A stretch of 64,000 nucleotides of DNA. Source: Radicibacter daui (GTDB lineage: Bacteria; Pseudomonadota; Alphaproteobacteria; Radicibacterales; Radicibacteraceae). Under the pieces are notes generated by a model. That model made no database searches, was not told where the DNA came from, and saw only the letters and a list, made by a program, of their open reading frames with translations. The stretch covers positions 124,001 through 188,000 of the forward strand of contig CP131056.1 of assembly GCA_030657355.1 (NCBI GenBank), read 5' to 3'. Both the position numbers and the translations under genes were made by a program. Numbering within the stretch: position 1 is the first letter of the stretch; the number at the start of each line of letters is the position of its first letter. Shown here one piece after another: positions 56,015 to 64,000 of the stretch.

Positions 56015-57259
56015 ATGGCACTGCAGCTCGACGCCCGGGACGAAGCCCTGCTGGCCGGAGATGAGGGGCCGGCCGCGGCCTTTGCCATGCGGTTGCTACG
56101 GCAATTCGCCGAGGCAGTGGAAGCCACACATTTCATTGATGCAGAGGCAGCCCACATCGATGGCTGCCTCTATCTGGGGGCCGCCAGCCTTGATTTTGTC
56201 GAGCATCTGGCGGCGCTCGGCGGCAAGGTGCGGGTGCCGACCACGCTGAATGTCGGCTCGATGGATCTGATCCACCCGGAACTCTTTCAGGGCTCGGCGG
56301 AGAGCGCCGATAACGGCGCCCGTCTCATGCGGGCGCACGAAGCGCTTGGCTGCTTGCCGACCTTCACCTGTGCGCCTTACCAGACAATGTTTCGTCCCCG
56401 GCTCGGTCAGCAGATTGCCTGGGCGGAATCCAATGCCATCGTCTTTGCCAATTCGGTCATCGGCGCACGCACCAACCGTTATGGCGACTTTATCGATCTG
56501 TGCTGCGCCATTACCGGCCGCGTGCCCTGTTATGGACTTCACATCACCGAAAACCGCCGTGCCCGGGTTCATCTGGCGATCGAAAACCTTCCGCCGGAAT
56601 GGCAGGATCCGCAACTCGCCTGCATCGCCGCCGGTTACCTGGCCGGCAAATCATGCGGCGACAGGGTGCCCGTCATCACCGGCTTGCCCCAAGCCGCCAG
56701 CGAGGATGATCTGAAAGCACTCGGCGCCGTGGCGGCTTCTGCCGGCGCGGTTGCGCTCTTCCACGCTGTCGGCCTGACCCCGGAAGCCCCGACACTGGAG
56801 GCGGCTTGCCAGGGTGCGGCGCCCGACGAGCATATTGCGCTCACAGCAGACGACCTGCGGCGCGCCATTGCCCAACTTTCTCTCGTGCCTGACAGCAGCC
56901 CGCTCAGCGCCGTCAGCCTCGGCACACCGCATTTTTCGCTCGCCGAGTTCGAAAAGCTGATGCCGCTGCTGGCAGGCAGACAGCTTGCCATCGACTGTTT
57001 CATCAATACCGGACGCGAGACGCTGGCGGTGCTCACGGCACGGGGGTGGGAAGAAGTCCTCAGGGCGGCCGGCATCACGCTGGTCACCGACACCTGCACC
57101 TATGTGACCGCCATCCTGCGGGAACTGAACGGCACGGTGATGACAAACTCCGGCAAATGGGCTTATTACGCTCCCGGAAATATTGGTGTCTCCGTGGCTT
57201 TCGGTTCGCTTGAGGACTGCATCGCCTCCGCCGCAGCCGGCAAGGTGGTCCGGCTATGA
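56015..57259 (+). CDS. Aconitase X large (catalytic) subunit, probable cis-3-hydroxy-L-proline dehydratase
   Basis: A 414-residue AcnX_large (DUF521) protein. [56 protein letters not shown] is a family signature, seen here at about residues 118-174, and [12 protein letters not shown] and DTCTYVTAI lie near the C-terminus. Bacterial AcnX proteins studied so far dehydrate cis-3-hydroxy-L-proline to delta1-pyrroline-2-carboxylate, whereas the archaeal branch acts on mevalonate phosphate; the first is favoured by the alphaproteobacterial context. It overlaps the small-subunit gene by four bases (ATGA). Confidence 0.9.
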   Translation: MALQLDARDEALLAGDEGPAAAFAMRLLRQFAEAVEATHFIDAEAAHIDGCLYLGAASLDFVEHLAALGGKVRVPTTLNVGSMDLIHPELFQGSAESADNGARLMRAHEALGCLPTFTCAPYQTMFRPRLGQQIAWAESNAIVFANSVIGARTNRYGDFIDLCCAITGRVPCYGLHITENRRARVHLAIENLPPEWQDPQLACIAAGYLAGKSCGDRVPVITGLPQAASEDDLKALGAVAASAGAVALFHAVGLTPEAPTLEAACQGAAPDEHIALTADDLRRAIAQLSLVPDSSPLSAVSLGTPHFSLAEFEKLMPLLAGRQLAIDCFINTGRETLAVLTARGWEEVLRAAGITLVTDTCTYVTAILRELNGTVMTNSGKWAYYAPGNIGVSVAFGSLEDCIASAAAGKVVRL

Positions 57260-57684
57260 CATCCATCACGCTGAACGGGGCCACGCTCGCCCCCGGCACT
57301 GCGACAGGCAGCCCCTTCCTGCTCAGCGAACCGCTCAGCTTCTGGGGCGGTTTTGACAGCACCGCCGGCACGATCATTGATCGGCGCCACCCCCAGCTCG
57401 GCAGCTACCTCACGGGCCGGATCATGCTGATGAGCGCCGGCCGGGGTTCCTGTTCCGGCAGCTCCGTTCTTGCCGAGGCCATCCGCCGGGGATCGGCACC
57501 TGCAGGCATCATCCTGCTGGCCCGCGATGCCATCGTGACGGTGGGCGCGCTGGTCGCGGCAGAGCTCTACCAGCGGCACTGCCCGGTGGTACTGGCGGGC
57601 GCAGCGGACTGGTCGCAGCTGGGCAAGGCCGACCGGGTAACCATCGACGCCAGGTCCGAGACGGCAGAACTCCGGCTTGGCTAG
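57256..57684 (+). CDS. Aconitase X small (swivel-domain) subunit
   Basis: A 142-residue AcnX_small (DUF126) protein. [24 protein letters not shown] is followed by the signature [29 protein letters not shown], whose SxSGSS serines are at the substrate end of the swivel domain. Together with the large subunit it makes a two-subunit aconitase X, in contrast to single-chain bacterial forms. The stop lies nine bases from the end of a convergent gene. Confidence 0.9.
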   Translation: MTSITLNGATLAPGTATGSPFLLSEPLSFWGGFDSTAGTIIDRRHPQLGSYLTGRIMLMSAGRGSCSGSSVLAEAIRRGSAPAGIILLARDAIVTVGALVAAELYQRHCPVVLAGAADWSQLGKADRVTIDARSETAELRLG

Positions 57685-57693
57685 GCAGTAGCC

Positions 57694-58200
57694 CTAACCG
57701 CCTGGCGGTGGGGGCGGTACCGGTGGCGGAGGGGCAAGCGCTCCCGGAGCCGGCACCCCCGGTGAAGAGCCGGAGAGCTGGCCGGGATCCGGCATCTGCG
57801 AGAGGTGACCGCCAAGCTCCGAGACAAGCGTCTGCGTAGTGCTGGCACAGTCCGGAGAGTTGGCGTCGGCAGCGTTCAGTTTGCCCATCCGGCCGACATA
57901 GGGCCGCCACAGCCCGTTGAGACTCGACATCATACTCACGTATGAGTCGACGCTGATTTGCCGGTTGCTGACCAGAACGGCCGCCCGGTTTCGCGCCTGC
58001 CAATAGAGCTGGTAGCCCTCGCCATAGGCCTTCTGGCAGGGCGAAAGTTTGGGAATGATCAGATAGGAACCGTTGCCGCCGGCATCGGTGGCAGCCTTGT
58101 CCTGCGCCGAGGCCCCGGCCGCTATTGCCGACAGCAAAATCCCGCAAGCCCCGGCCCGTACGGCCCGTCGCCAAAGGAACTTATGCCGGCTGCCGGGCAA
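57694..58200 (-). CDS. Secreted protein of unknown function with proline-rich tail
   Basis: A 168-residue protein with a signal peptide (RRAVRAGACGILLSAIAAGASA, cut near residue 32), a folded part of about 90 residues with two cysteines (SPCQKAYGEG and SPDCASTTQ), and a Pro/Gly-rich C-terminal 35 residues ending PPPPPGG. I do not recognise the family. The two cysteines could form a disulfide. It lies three bases before the HIT gene end on the same strand, so it may be expressed from its own promoter within that upstream gene. Confidence 0.6.
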   Translation of the reverse strand: MPGSRHKFLWRRAVRAGACGILLSAIAAGASAQDKAATDAGGNGSYLIIPKLSPCQKAYGEGYQLYWQARNRAAVLVSNRQISVDSYVSMMSSLNGLWRPYVGRMGKLNAADANSPDCASTTQTLVSELGGHLSQMPDPGQLSGSSPGVPAPGALAPPPPVPPPPPGG

Positions 58201-58203
58201 GGA

Positions 58204-58572
58204 TCAGCTGCCCTTGCGGGCCAGCAGCGGCCCCAGCGGCTCACCCCCAAAGAGGTGGAAATGCAGGTGGGGCACTTCCTGATGGGCATCAGCTCCGCAA
58301 TTGCTGATCAGGCGATAACCGCTTTCGACCACGCCGGCCTCACGCGCGACCCGTGCAACGCCGCGGATATAGCCGGCAATTTCCGCATCGCCGGCCTTCT
58401 CGGCAAAATCCTGAAAATCAGTGTAGGGGCCCTTGGGAATCACCAGCACGTGCGTTGCCGCCTGCGGCCGGATATCCCTGAAAGCCAGTACCGCGTCATC
58501 CTCGTAAACCTTGGTGCACGGGATTTCACCGCGCAAAATGCGGGCGAAGATGTTCTGCGGATCGTAAGCCAT
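58204..58572 (-). CDS. HIT-domain purine nucleoside phosphoramidase-like protein (HinT)
   Basis: A 122-residue histidine-triad protein: NIFARILRGEIPCTKVYEDDAVLAF, HVLVIPKGPYTDFQDF and the triad HLHFHLFGG. HinT-type enzymes split nucleoside phosphoramidates and acyl-adenylates. The ATG at 58572 matches the family start. A HIT gene close to hisE is common in alphaproteobacteria; here the 553-residue unknown gene intervenes. Confidence 0.94.
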   Translation of the reverse strand: MAYDPQNIFARILRGEIPCTKVYEDDAVLAFRDIRPQAATHVLVIPKGPYTDFQDFAEKAGDAEIAGYIRGVARVAREAGVVESGYRLISNCGADAHQEVPHLHFHLFGGEPLGPLLARKGS

Positions 58573-58685
58573 GCCGATTTTCCCTGATATGCAAGAAGGC
58601 AGTGATTTCCGCACCTTACCATGCGGCAGGGCCGGACCACAGGCCTTGCGGCGGCACAAGATCGCCCTGGGTGCCGCGAGAGAGA

Positions 58686-58782
58686 ATTGCGCAAACTTTG
58701 TTAATTTATTAGGTAGACAGTTGGTCGGCCGAAGGGCGCCCTCCCTTACAGCTTGTACCTTCACGCAAATGTATTGCGCAAA
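58686..58782. repeat. Two identical TTGCGCAA palindromes between divergent genes
   Basis: The 10-mer ATTGCGCAAA occurs at 58686-58695 and again at 58773-58782; its core TTGCGCAA is an 8-bp palindrome. Both copies lie in the 290-base region between the HIT gene (minus) and the 553-residue unknown gene (plus), and the first is next to an AT-rich stretch. They look like binding sites of one regulator. Confidence 0.5.
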
Positions 58783-58864
58783 ATAGGACTGCGGAAACAA
58801 TCGGTCGGCCATAACAGGCTTACGGATCCAATCCCTGCAACCCCTGAACAGAACGAAGCACGCC

Positions 58865-60526
58865 GTGAGCACAAGTGAGCTGATCGACCTTCAACGCGCC
58901 ATTGAGGCTACGCTTGAGCAGGCTTACAGCAAGGCCCAGCCCGGAGCGTTCCCGGTCCTGACCAACACGGTGCGCATCCAGCAGGAGCAGGATGCCTATC
59001 GCGATTCACTGCCCGATCCCTGGCGCATGGACGAAGCCCTGCAGCAACGGTTGATCAAGGGGCAGCTCGCGCTCATCCAGAAGACTTCCGGCTCGCTCGG
59101 CCGTGAAACCCAGGCCAACCTCGCGCGAGACCGTGCCCAGCGCGCCAGCCGGGATTTCGCCCGCAAATGGGCTGCCAAGTCGCTGCTGCGCCAGCTGCGC
59201 AGCCAGCTGGAAGATTTTCTCGTCATCGCAGAACGCTTCAATGACGGCGAAACCGCCCGTCTCGGCCCGATATCGGAAGAAGCGATCGGTGCCGAGGACG
59301 GCCAGCCGCTGGTTGCCGAAAAATTCTCGATCCTGCGCGGCAACGCCACTTTGCTTGAGGTGATGATCCCGCCGCGGGGCGAAAACAAGATCGCCTGGGT
59401 GCGTGATGGCGAGCGCCACATGGCCGACCTCGAATCGCTCTCGCAGATCATCGACCGTCTGCCCGAACGCCGGCTGTTCGTGAACTGGTTCGACCGCTGC
59501 GCCGAACTGGCGCTGGTCGTCAGCATTCGTCGGCTGATCCGCGGCGAGATTGCCGAACTCATGGAGACCTCGGCCGCCTACATCACCGAGCTTTTCGAGC
59601 GCTGGAAGAACCCGGAAGACGAAGCGCAGCAGATGCGCGCCAGCGTGCGCAATACCATCACCAAGCTGGTGCTGATCTGCCACCGTGCCGGCATTGCTTT
59701 TGCCGGCCCGGTCGACAAGGACAGCATCACCGAGCTGCAGGGCCTCATCGATCGCCGCCTGCGGTATGTGCAGGTGGTGGTGCAGAAGGCCAAACTGGCC
59801 GAAGCGCCAGACCCCAAATTCTCCCTCTATGACCTGCAGTCCTTCCGACCCGAGCTGGAAAAATTCCTCGATCGCCAGGCCTCCACGGTCGGTGACGTTG
59901 CAGGCAGCGCAATGTGGGGCAGCGTCGATCTGGCAAAATTGATCCCGGAGCCCGGTGCGGACGAGGTGGCTGCAAACAGCAGAACACAGGGCCCGGTACA
60001 GGATGTCATCCTGCTCGCCGTATGCGATGCGCTCGGTACGCTCGTCCAGCGCATGGGAAATTATTACGAAGTCGATTCAAAACTGGGTCGCGTCGTTGAA
60101 AAGCCGAGCAAGAACAAGGATGTGAGCGCCGGCCAGGAAGTTTTCCTGCCCCATCCGAACACGGAGCCGAAATTCATCAGCCCCGGCGTCGGATTGCCGG
60201 CCTCGCTGGAACTGGTGCCCCGTGCCTGCATCGACGTGCGCCAGACCAATGACGCGACCGACCGCATGACACCGGCGGAAACTACCTTTGCCACGCTGAT
60301 GCTCATCATGCCTAAGGTACTCGGCAAGCTGTACGAGACGGCGCGCACACCCGGCCTTATTGCCATGCTCAAGCTCGCCGGGCTCAGCCCGTCCAATCTG
60401 GAGGATGCCACCCAGGCCGGGCTTGAGGAGATGACCGAAACGGCCAAGGCAGTGTTCCAGCTCGACCGCAACACCAAGCTGACGGCATTCAAGGACGCCC
60501 GCAAGCTGCGCATGATCGGTAGCTGA
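58865..60526 (+). CDS. Protein of unknown function, 553 residues, cytoplasmic and helix-rich
   Basis: A 553-residue protein with no signal peptide or membrane segment. Its composition is balanced, rich in Leu, Arg, Glu and Gln in the first 330 residues and apparently mostly alpha-helical, with helices such as RKWAAKSLLRQLRSQLEDFLVIAERF. The C-terminal third has several conserved-looking Pro/Gly turns (FISPGVGLPASLELVPRACIDVRQTND). No catalytic motif, P-loop or zinc site is recognised. Codon use matches the flanking genes, so it is a resident gene. The GTG start has a weak GAAGCACGCC leader. It ends 17 bases from hisE, convergently. Confidence 0.8.
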   Translation: MSTSELIDLQRAIEATLEQAYSKAQPGAFPVLTNTVRIQQEQDAYRDSLPDPWRMDEALQQRLIKGQLALIQKTSGSLGRETQANLARDRAQRASRDFARKWAAKSLLRQLRSQLEDFLVIAERFNDGETARLGPISEEAIGAEDGQPLVAEKFSILRGNATLLEVMIPPRGENKIAWVRDGERHMADLESLSQIIDRLPERRLFVNWFDRCAELALVVSIRRLIRGEIAELMETSAAYITELFERWKNPEDEAQQMRASVRNTITKLVLICHRAGIAFAGPVDKDSITELQGLIDRRLRYVQVVVQKAKLAEAPDPKFSLYDLQSFRPELEKFLDRQASTVGDVAGSAMWGSVDLAKLIPEPGADEVAANSRTQGPVQDVILLAVCDALGTLVQRMGNYYEVDSKLGRVVEKPSKNKDVSAGQEVFLPHPNTEPKFISPGVGLPASLELVPRACIDVRQTNDATDRMTPAETTFATLMLIMPKVLGKLYETARTPGLIAMLKLAGLSPSNLEDATQAGLEEMTETAKAVFQLDRNTKLTAFKDARKLRMIGS

Positions 60527-60543
60527 ACCGCACTTGAGTGCCG

Positions 60544-60870
60544 TTAGCCTTTCGGGCGCGCTGCCTTTTCATCAATCCCGGAAATGCCGAAGCGCTCTTC
60601 CAGCAGCGCGTAGATTTCCTGCGGCCTGATGCCGGCATCCGCCCACAGCACGCTGAGGTGATAAAGCAGATCCGCCGATTCCGAGATGATCGCCGGCCGG
60701 TTGCCGGCAACCGCCTCGATCACGGTCTCGACCGCTTCTTCGCCCACCTTCTGCGCAATCTTGCCCCGGCCCTTGGCATAGAGCGCCGCAGTATGGGAGC
60801 GAGCCGGGTCGGCATCCTTGCGGGACAGCACCACCTCGTAAAGCGCATCCAGAATAGCCGCGCTGCTCAT
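60544..60870 (-). CDS. hisE: Phosphoribosyl-ATP pyrophosphatase
   Basis: A 108-residue MazG-like all-helical enzyme for histidine step 2. [48 protein letters not shown] and [19 protein letters not shown] match HisE, with the metal-binding EExxE..ES/TADLLYH residues. HisI is not fused. It overlaps the end of hisF by four bases, so it is the last gene of the his operon. Confidence 0.95.
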   Translation of the reverse strand: MSSAAILDALYEVVLSRKDADPARSHTAALYAKGRGKIAQKVGEEAVETVIEAVAGNRPAIISESADLLYHLSVLWADAGIRPQEIYALLEERFGISGIDEKAARPKG

Positions 60871-61655
60871 GCCGCATCTCCCGCCAGCACATCGACCGGG
60901 CGCACCGGCAGGCCGGCAGCGGCCATATAGGCCTTGGTCTCGGAGATCGAGAAGGTACCGAAATGGAAGATGGAGGCCGCCAGCACCGCACTCGCGCCGC
61001 CATCCCGGATGCCCTCGACCATATGCTCCAGCGTACCGACGCCGCCGGAAGCGATGACCGGGATGGTCGTTGCCCCGGTAACGGCCTTCATCAGGTCGAT
61101 ATCGAAACCTTTTCCGGTGCCATCCCGGTCCATCGAGGTCAGCAAGAGCTCGCCGGCGCCCAGCGACTGCATGCGTTTCGCCCACTCGATGGCGTCAAGG
61201 CCGGTGTTGTTGCGCCCGCCATGGGTAAAGACCTCCCATTTGCCGGGCGCGGTCTGCTTGGCGTCGATGGCGACGACAATACACTGGCTGCCGAATTTCA
61301 GCGCCGCTTCGGCGACGAATTCCGGCCGGTTGACCGCAGCGGTATTGATGGAGGCCTTGTCCGCACCGGCCAGCAGCAGCTTGCGGATATCCTCCACCGC
61401 ACGCACGCCGCCGCCCACCGTCAGCGGCATGAACACCTGCTCGGCAGTGCGGCTTACCACGTCATAGATGGTGTCGCGCTGCTCATGGCTGGCTGTGATG
61501 TCGAGAAAGGTCAGCTCGTCCGCCCCTTCGCGGTCATAGAGCTTGGCCTGCTCGACCGGGTCGCCGGCATCGCGCAGATCGACAAAGTTGACACCCTTGA
61601 CGACGCGGCCGTCCTTCACGTCGAGGCAGGGGATGATGCGGCATTTGAGGCTCAT
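60867..61655 (-). CDS. hisF: Imidazole glycerol phosphate synthase, cyclase subunit
   Basis: A 262-residue TIM barrel. [27 protein letters not shown] holds the catalytic first Asp, and IVVAIDAKQ holds the second; [21 protein letters not shown] is the phosphate-binding loop. It works with HisH to make imidazole glycerol phosphate and AICAR. Coupled to hisA by a four-base overlap at the start and to hisE at its end. Confidence 0.97.
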   Translation of the reverse strand: MSLKCRIIPCLDVKDGRVVKGVNFVDLRDAGDPVEQAKLYDREGADELTFLDITASHEQRDTIYDVVSRTAEQVFMPLTVGGGVRAVEDIRKLLLAGADKASINTAAVNRPEFVAEAALKFGSQCIVVAIDAKQTAPGKWEVFTHGGRNNTGLDAIEWAKRMQSLGAGELLLTSMDRDGTGKGFDIDLMKAVTGATTIPVIASGGVGTLEHMVEGIRDGGASAVLAASIFHFGTFSISETKAYMAAAGLPVRPVDVLAGDAA

Positions 61656-62374
61656 GCAAGAATCTCCAGCGCCCGTGCCGGATCGACCCGGCCATCATAA
61701 AGAGCCCGGCCGACGATCACACCGTCAAGCCCGCTGGCCTCGCGCGCCTTCAGCGTCTCCAGATCGGCCAGCGACCCCACACCGCCGGAAGCGATAACCG
61801 GGGTGGAAATTGCTTCCGCAAGCGCAACGGTTGCTTCCACATTAACGCCGCCCAGCAGCCCGTCGCGATCCACATCGGTGTGGATAATGGCGGCAACCCC
61901 GCAATCCTCAAACTTCAGCGCCAGCTCTTCCACGGTAACCGTGGAGGTCTCCGCCCAGCCTTCCACCGCGACATAACCGCCGCGCGCGTCGATGCCGACG
62001 GCAACACGGCCGGGATGACGCTCGCAGGCGCGGCGCACGAAATCCGGATCGCGCAGGGCAATCGTGCCAAGAATGACGCGGCGGATACCCTTGCCGAGCC
62101 AGTAATCCACCGTCTCCATGGTGCGGATACCGCCGCCAAGCTGCACCGGCATATCCACCGAGGCCATGATGCGGTCCACCGCCGCGCCATTCACTGGCTG
62201 ACCGGCAAAGGCACCGTTCAGATCAACCACATGCAGCCACTCGAAACCCTGCTGCTCAAAAAGCCGGGCTTGTGCTCCGGCATCGGTGTTGAAGACCGTT
62301 GCCTGATCCATCTCCCCGCGCAGAAGCCGCACGCAGGCACCGTCCTTCAGGTCAATCGCGGGGTAGATGATCAT
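61652..62374 (-). CDS. hisA: Phosphoribosylformimino-5-aminoimidazole carboxamide ribotide isomerase
   Basis: A 240-residue TIM barrel isomerase for histidine step 4. [26 protein letters not shown] opens with the catalytic Asp; [27 protein letters not shown] and [16 protein letters not shown] (second Asp) follow, ending with [14 protein letters not shown]. It follows the GNAT gene by 15 bases. Confidence 0.97.
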   Translation of the reverse strand: MIIYPAIDLKDGACVRLLRGEMDQATVFNTDAGAQARLFEQQGFEWLHVVDLNGAFAGQPVNGAAVDRIMASVDMPVQLGGGIRTMETVDYWLGKGIRRVILGTIALRDPDFVRRACERHPGRVAVGIDARGGYVAVEGWAETSTVTVEELALKFEDCGVAAIIHTDVDRDGLLGGVNVEATVALAEAISTPVIASGGVGSLADLETLKAREASGLDGVIVGRALYDGRVDPARALEILA

Positions 62375-62389
62375 GTCGGGGGATTTCCT

Positions 62390-62995
62390 TCAGAGGGCCG
62401 GGCGAGTCATCGAAAGCGGGTCGAGCCCTGTCAGCAGGGCTGGGTCCAGTGCGGCTTCATCGAGTATCTTCATGTAATAATGGCCAACGACCGGCTTGCC
62501 ATCGACCAGCGCATAAAAGGGGTGTGTCGCCCAGCGCACGAAACCGCGGCTTTCATAGATGTGGATGGCAACCATTTGCGTTGCCCGCACATCCAGCATC
62601 AGGAGCTTGGCACCAGCTTCGCGTGCTGCGGCAATTGCCATATCGGTAATGCCGCGCGCCACGCCGTGGCCGCGCGCCCAGGGCGCCACGAAATTGCCCA
62701 CCAACCAATAGGTGTGGGCCTGCGCCTCATTGGTGCGCGGCGGGCGCACCAGCTGGGCTGCTCCGCACACCACGCCGTCCAGCCGGCCGATAAAGACCTG
62801 ACGGTCGGGGATGGCAATCGTACCGGACCAGTAACGCTCCAGCGTCTCCAGCTGCGGGGGGGTTACCCAGCCGAAGCCGCCGCCACTTTCAATGGCATCG
62901 ATGGTCGCGTCGCACAGATCATGCAGATCGGACGGCTTCAGCGCCTCTGAGGCCCTTTCGATGGCAATCGTCGGCTTGCGCGTCTCAAGGTTCAT
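62390..62995 (-). CDS. GNAT family N-acetyltransferase inside the his operon
   Basis: A 201-residue acetyltransferase. NFVAPWARGHGVARGITDMAIAAAREAGAKLLMLDVRATQMVAIHIYESRGFVRWATHPFY contains the acetyl-CoA loop (RGHGVARG) and the usual strand-helix ending IxxYxxxGF. Substrate unknown; it lies between hisH and hisA with spacing that implies co-transcription (59 and 15 bases). It could modify a histidine-pathway metabolite or be a passenger. Confidence 0.88.
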   Translation of the reverse strand: MNLETRKPTIAIERASEALKPSDLHDLCDATIDAIESGGGFGWVTPPQLETLERYWSGTIAIPDRQVFIGRLDGVVCGAAQLVRPPRTNEAQAHTYWLVGNFVAPWARGHGVARGITDMAIAAAREAGAKLLMLDVRATQMVAIHIYESRGFVRWATHPFYALVDGKPVVGHYYMKILDEAALDPALLTGLDPLSMTRPAL

Positions 62996-63054
62996 GGAAC
63001 GGGACTTTCAACTCTCTGGATCAGGCGACTCTCGAAATCAGGCAGCGTTCCGGA

Positions 63055-63699
63055 TCAGGGCGACCAGCCAAGGAAGTTGGCAATGAGCTTGAGACCGGTC
63101 GCCTGGCTCTTTTCCGGATGGAACTGGGTCCCGACCATATTGTCCCGCCCGACGGCCCCCACGACACGTCCCCCGTAGTCGCAGCTGACCAGCAGGTCTT
63201 CTTCCGACTGCGGAACGAAGTGGTAAGAGTGCACCCAATAGGCATGCGCCCCGTGGTCAAGCCCGGCAAAAACCGGATGCGGCCGGTGTAGCTCGAGATT
63301 GTTCCAGCCCATATGCGGCACCTTGAGCGCCGGGTCGGAGGGTTCGATGCGCACAATCTCGCCGCCGATCCAGTCGAGGCCGGCGCGCTCCTCATGCTCA
63401 AGGCCGCGCGTGGCCATCAGCTGCATGCCAACGCAGATACCGAGGAAGGGTTTTCCCTTGCGGCGCACGGCTTCTTCCAGCGCGTCGCGCAGGCCGGCAA
63501 CGGACTGCAGGCCGTTGAGGCAATCGACAAACGCCCCCTGCCCCGGCAGCACGATGCGGTCAGCCGCCAGAACGGCCTCGGGATCGGAGCTGACGATGAC
63601 CTGGTGCCGGCCGGGCACGTCGCCTGCCGCCCGCTCAAGCGCCTTCGCGGCCGACCGGATGTTTCCGGAGCCGTAATCGACCAGAACAATATGGCTCAT
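63055..63699 (-). CDS. hisH: Imidazole glycerol phosphate synthase, glutaminase subunit
   Basis: A 214-residue class I glutamine amidotransferase. IVLVDYGSGNIRSAAKAL, PGQGAFVDCLNGL, the nucleophile loop FLGICVGMQLMA (Cys) and FHPEKSQATG (His, Glu) form the triad. It passes ammonia to HisF. The ATG at 63699 is three bases after the hisB stop, so it is tightly linked. Confidence 0.97.
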   Translation of the reverse strand: MSHIVLVDYGSGNIRSAAKALERAAGDVPGRHQVIVSSDPEAVLAADRIVLPGQGAFVDCLNGLQSVAGLRDALEEAVRRKGKPFLGICVGMQLMATRGLEHEERAGLDWIGGEIVRIEPSDPALKVPHMGWNNLELHRPHPVFAGLDHGAHAYWVHSYHFVPQSEEDLLVSCDYGGRVVGAVGRDNMVGTQFHPEKSQATGLKLIANFLGWSP

Positions 63700-63702
63700 C
63701 GG

Positions 63703-64000
63703 TCAGAGAACCCCTTTGGTCGAGGGGATGGCGCCGGCCAGATGCGGATCGATGGCAACGGCAACACGCAGCGCGCGGGCAAAGGCCTTGAACACGCTCT
63801 CGACGATATGGTGGTTATTGCTGCCATCGAGCGTGGCGACATTAAGCGTGATACCCGCCGCCTGCGACAACGCCCGGAAGAACTCCTGGAAGAGTTCCGT
63901 ATCCATGCTGCCGAGGCTCTGCTGGGTGAAGCTCGTCTTCCACACCAGGTAGGCACGGCCGGAGATATCCAGCGCCACACGGCTCAGCGCCTCGTCCATC
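63703..64000 (-). CDS. hisB: Imidazoleglycerol-phosphate dehydratase, C-terminal part (partial)
   Basis: Only the last 98 residues are inside the window; the gene continues past base 64000. [20 protein letters not shown], the [20 protein letters not shown] block, [23 protein letters not shown] and the ending [10 protein letters not shown] are diagnostic of HisB, including the second HHxxE metal motif. The upstream HisB start is not visible. Confidence 0.97.
   Translation of the reverse strand, partial: MDEALSRVALDISGRAYLVWKTSFTQQSLGSMDTELFQEFFRALSQAAGITLNVATLDGSNNHHIVESVFKAFARALRVAVAIDPHLAGAIPSTKGVL

Overview
The window is ordinary chromosomal DNA from a GC-rich alphaproteobacterium, most likely a Rhodospirillales-type lineage. 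The signs are AddAB instead of RecBCD, a Ros/MucR regulator, the TIGR02300 acidic zinc-ribbon protein, TIGR02186 beside a TauE/SafE permease, the tsaB-rimI ... miaB-phoH-ybeY-corC-lnt-XRE-metK-trmB-rimP-nusA-ylxR-infB gene order, and an lpoA/rsmI-yraN-gshB-yifB block. The species cannot be named from sequence alone. There is no phage, transposase, CRISPR array or rRNA; the only RNA gene seen is one tRNA-Ala(GGC).

Layout. 1-5.3 kb: the end of folC, an orphan peptide-type solute-binding protein, an MFS exporter, TauE/SafE and TIGR02186. 5.4-12.5 kb: a UspA-like protein translationally coupled to addB and addA. 12.5-14.5 kb (minus): a NodB-fold protein lacking its metal ligands and a D-Ala-D-Ala dipeptidase. 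14.5-31.3 kb: the conserved housekeeping block (tsaB, rimI, TusA-like, MucR-like, miaB through infB). 31.5-37.1 kb: FkbM methyltransferase, a polar amino acid binding protein and divergent permease, pirin, MarC, tRNA-Ala, TIGR02300. 37.1-44.2 kb: a 640-base non-coding stretch with nested inverted repeats, ihfB, lapA, an ornithine-cyclodeaminase-family reductase, lpoA, rsmI, yraN, sirB1-like and gshB. 44.2-51.3 kb: a lower-GC nucleotide-sugar/polysaccharide cluster (tviB-like, glycosyltransferase, gmd, fcl, UDP-glucuronate 4-epimerase, manC) lying between gshB and yifB/comM. 53.2-57.7 kb: an unrecognised polytopic membrane protein, then a D-threonine-aldolase-family enzyme with split aconitase X. 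57.7-64 kb: two proteins of unknown function, HIT, and hisE-F-A-(GNAT)-H-B on the minus strand.

How the genes work together. The central block serves tRNA modification (TsaB, MiaB, TrmB), ribosome maturation and initiation (YbeY, RimP, InfB, RsmI, RimI) and transcription elongation (NusA). gmd, fcl and manC supply GDP-mannose and GDP-fucose, while the dehydrogenase and epimerase supply uronic-acid-type sugars; transport and polymerase genes are absent. Aconitase X with the reductase at 38.4 kb suggests use of cis-3-hydroxy-L-proline. The most interesting unexplained signals are attenuator-like RNA leaders before metK, rimP and tauE, the nested palindromes before ihfB, the polysaccharide island, the degenerate deacetylase and the 553-residue protein of unknown function at 58.9 kb.
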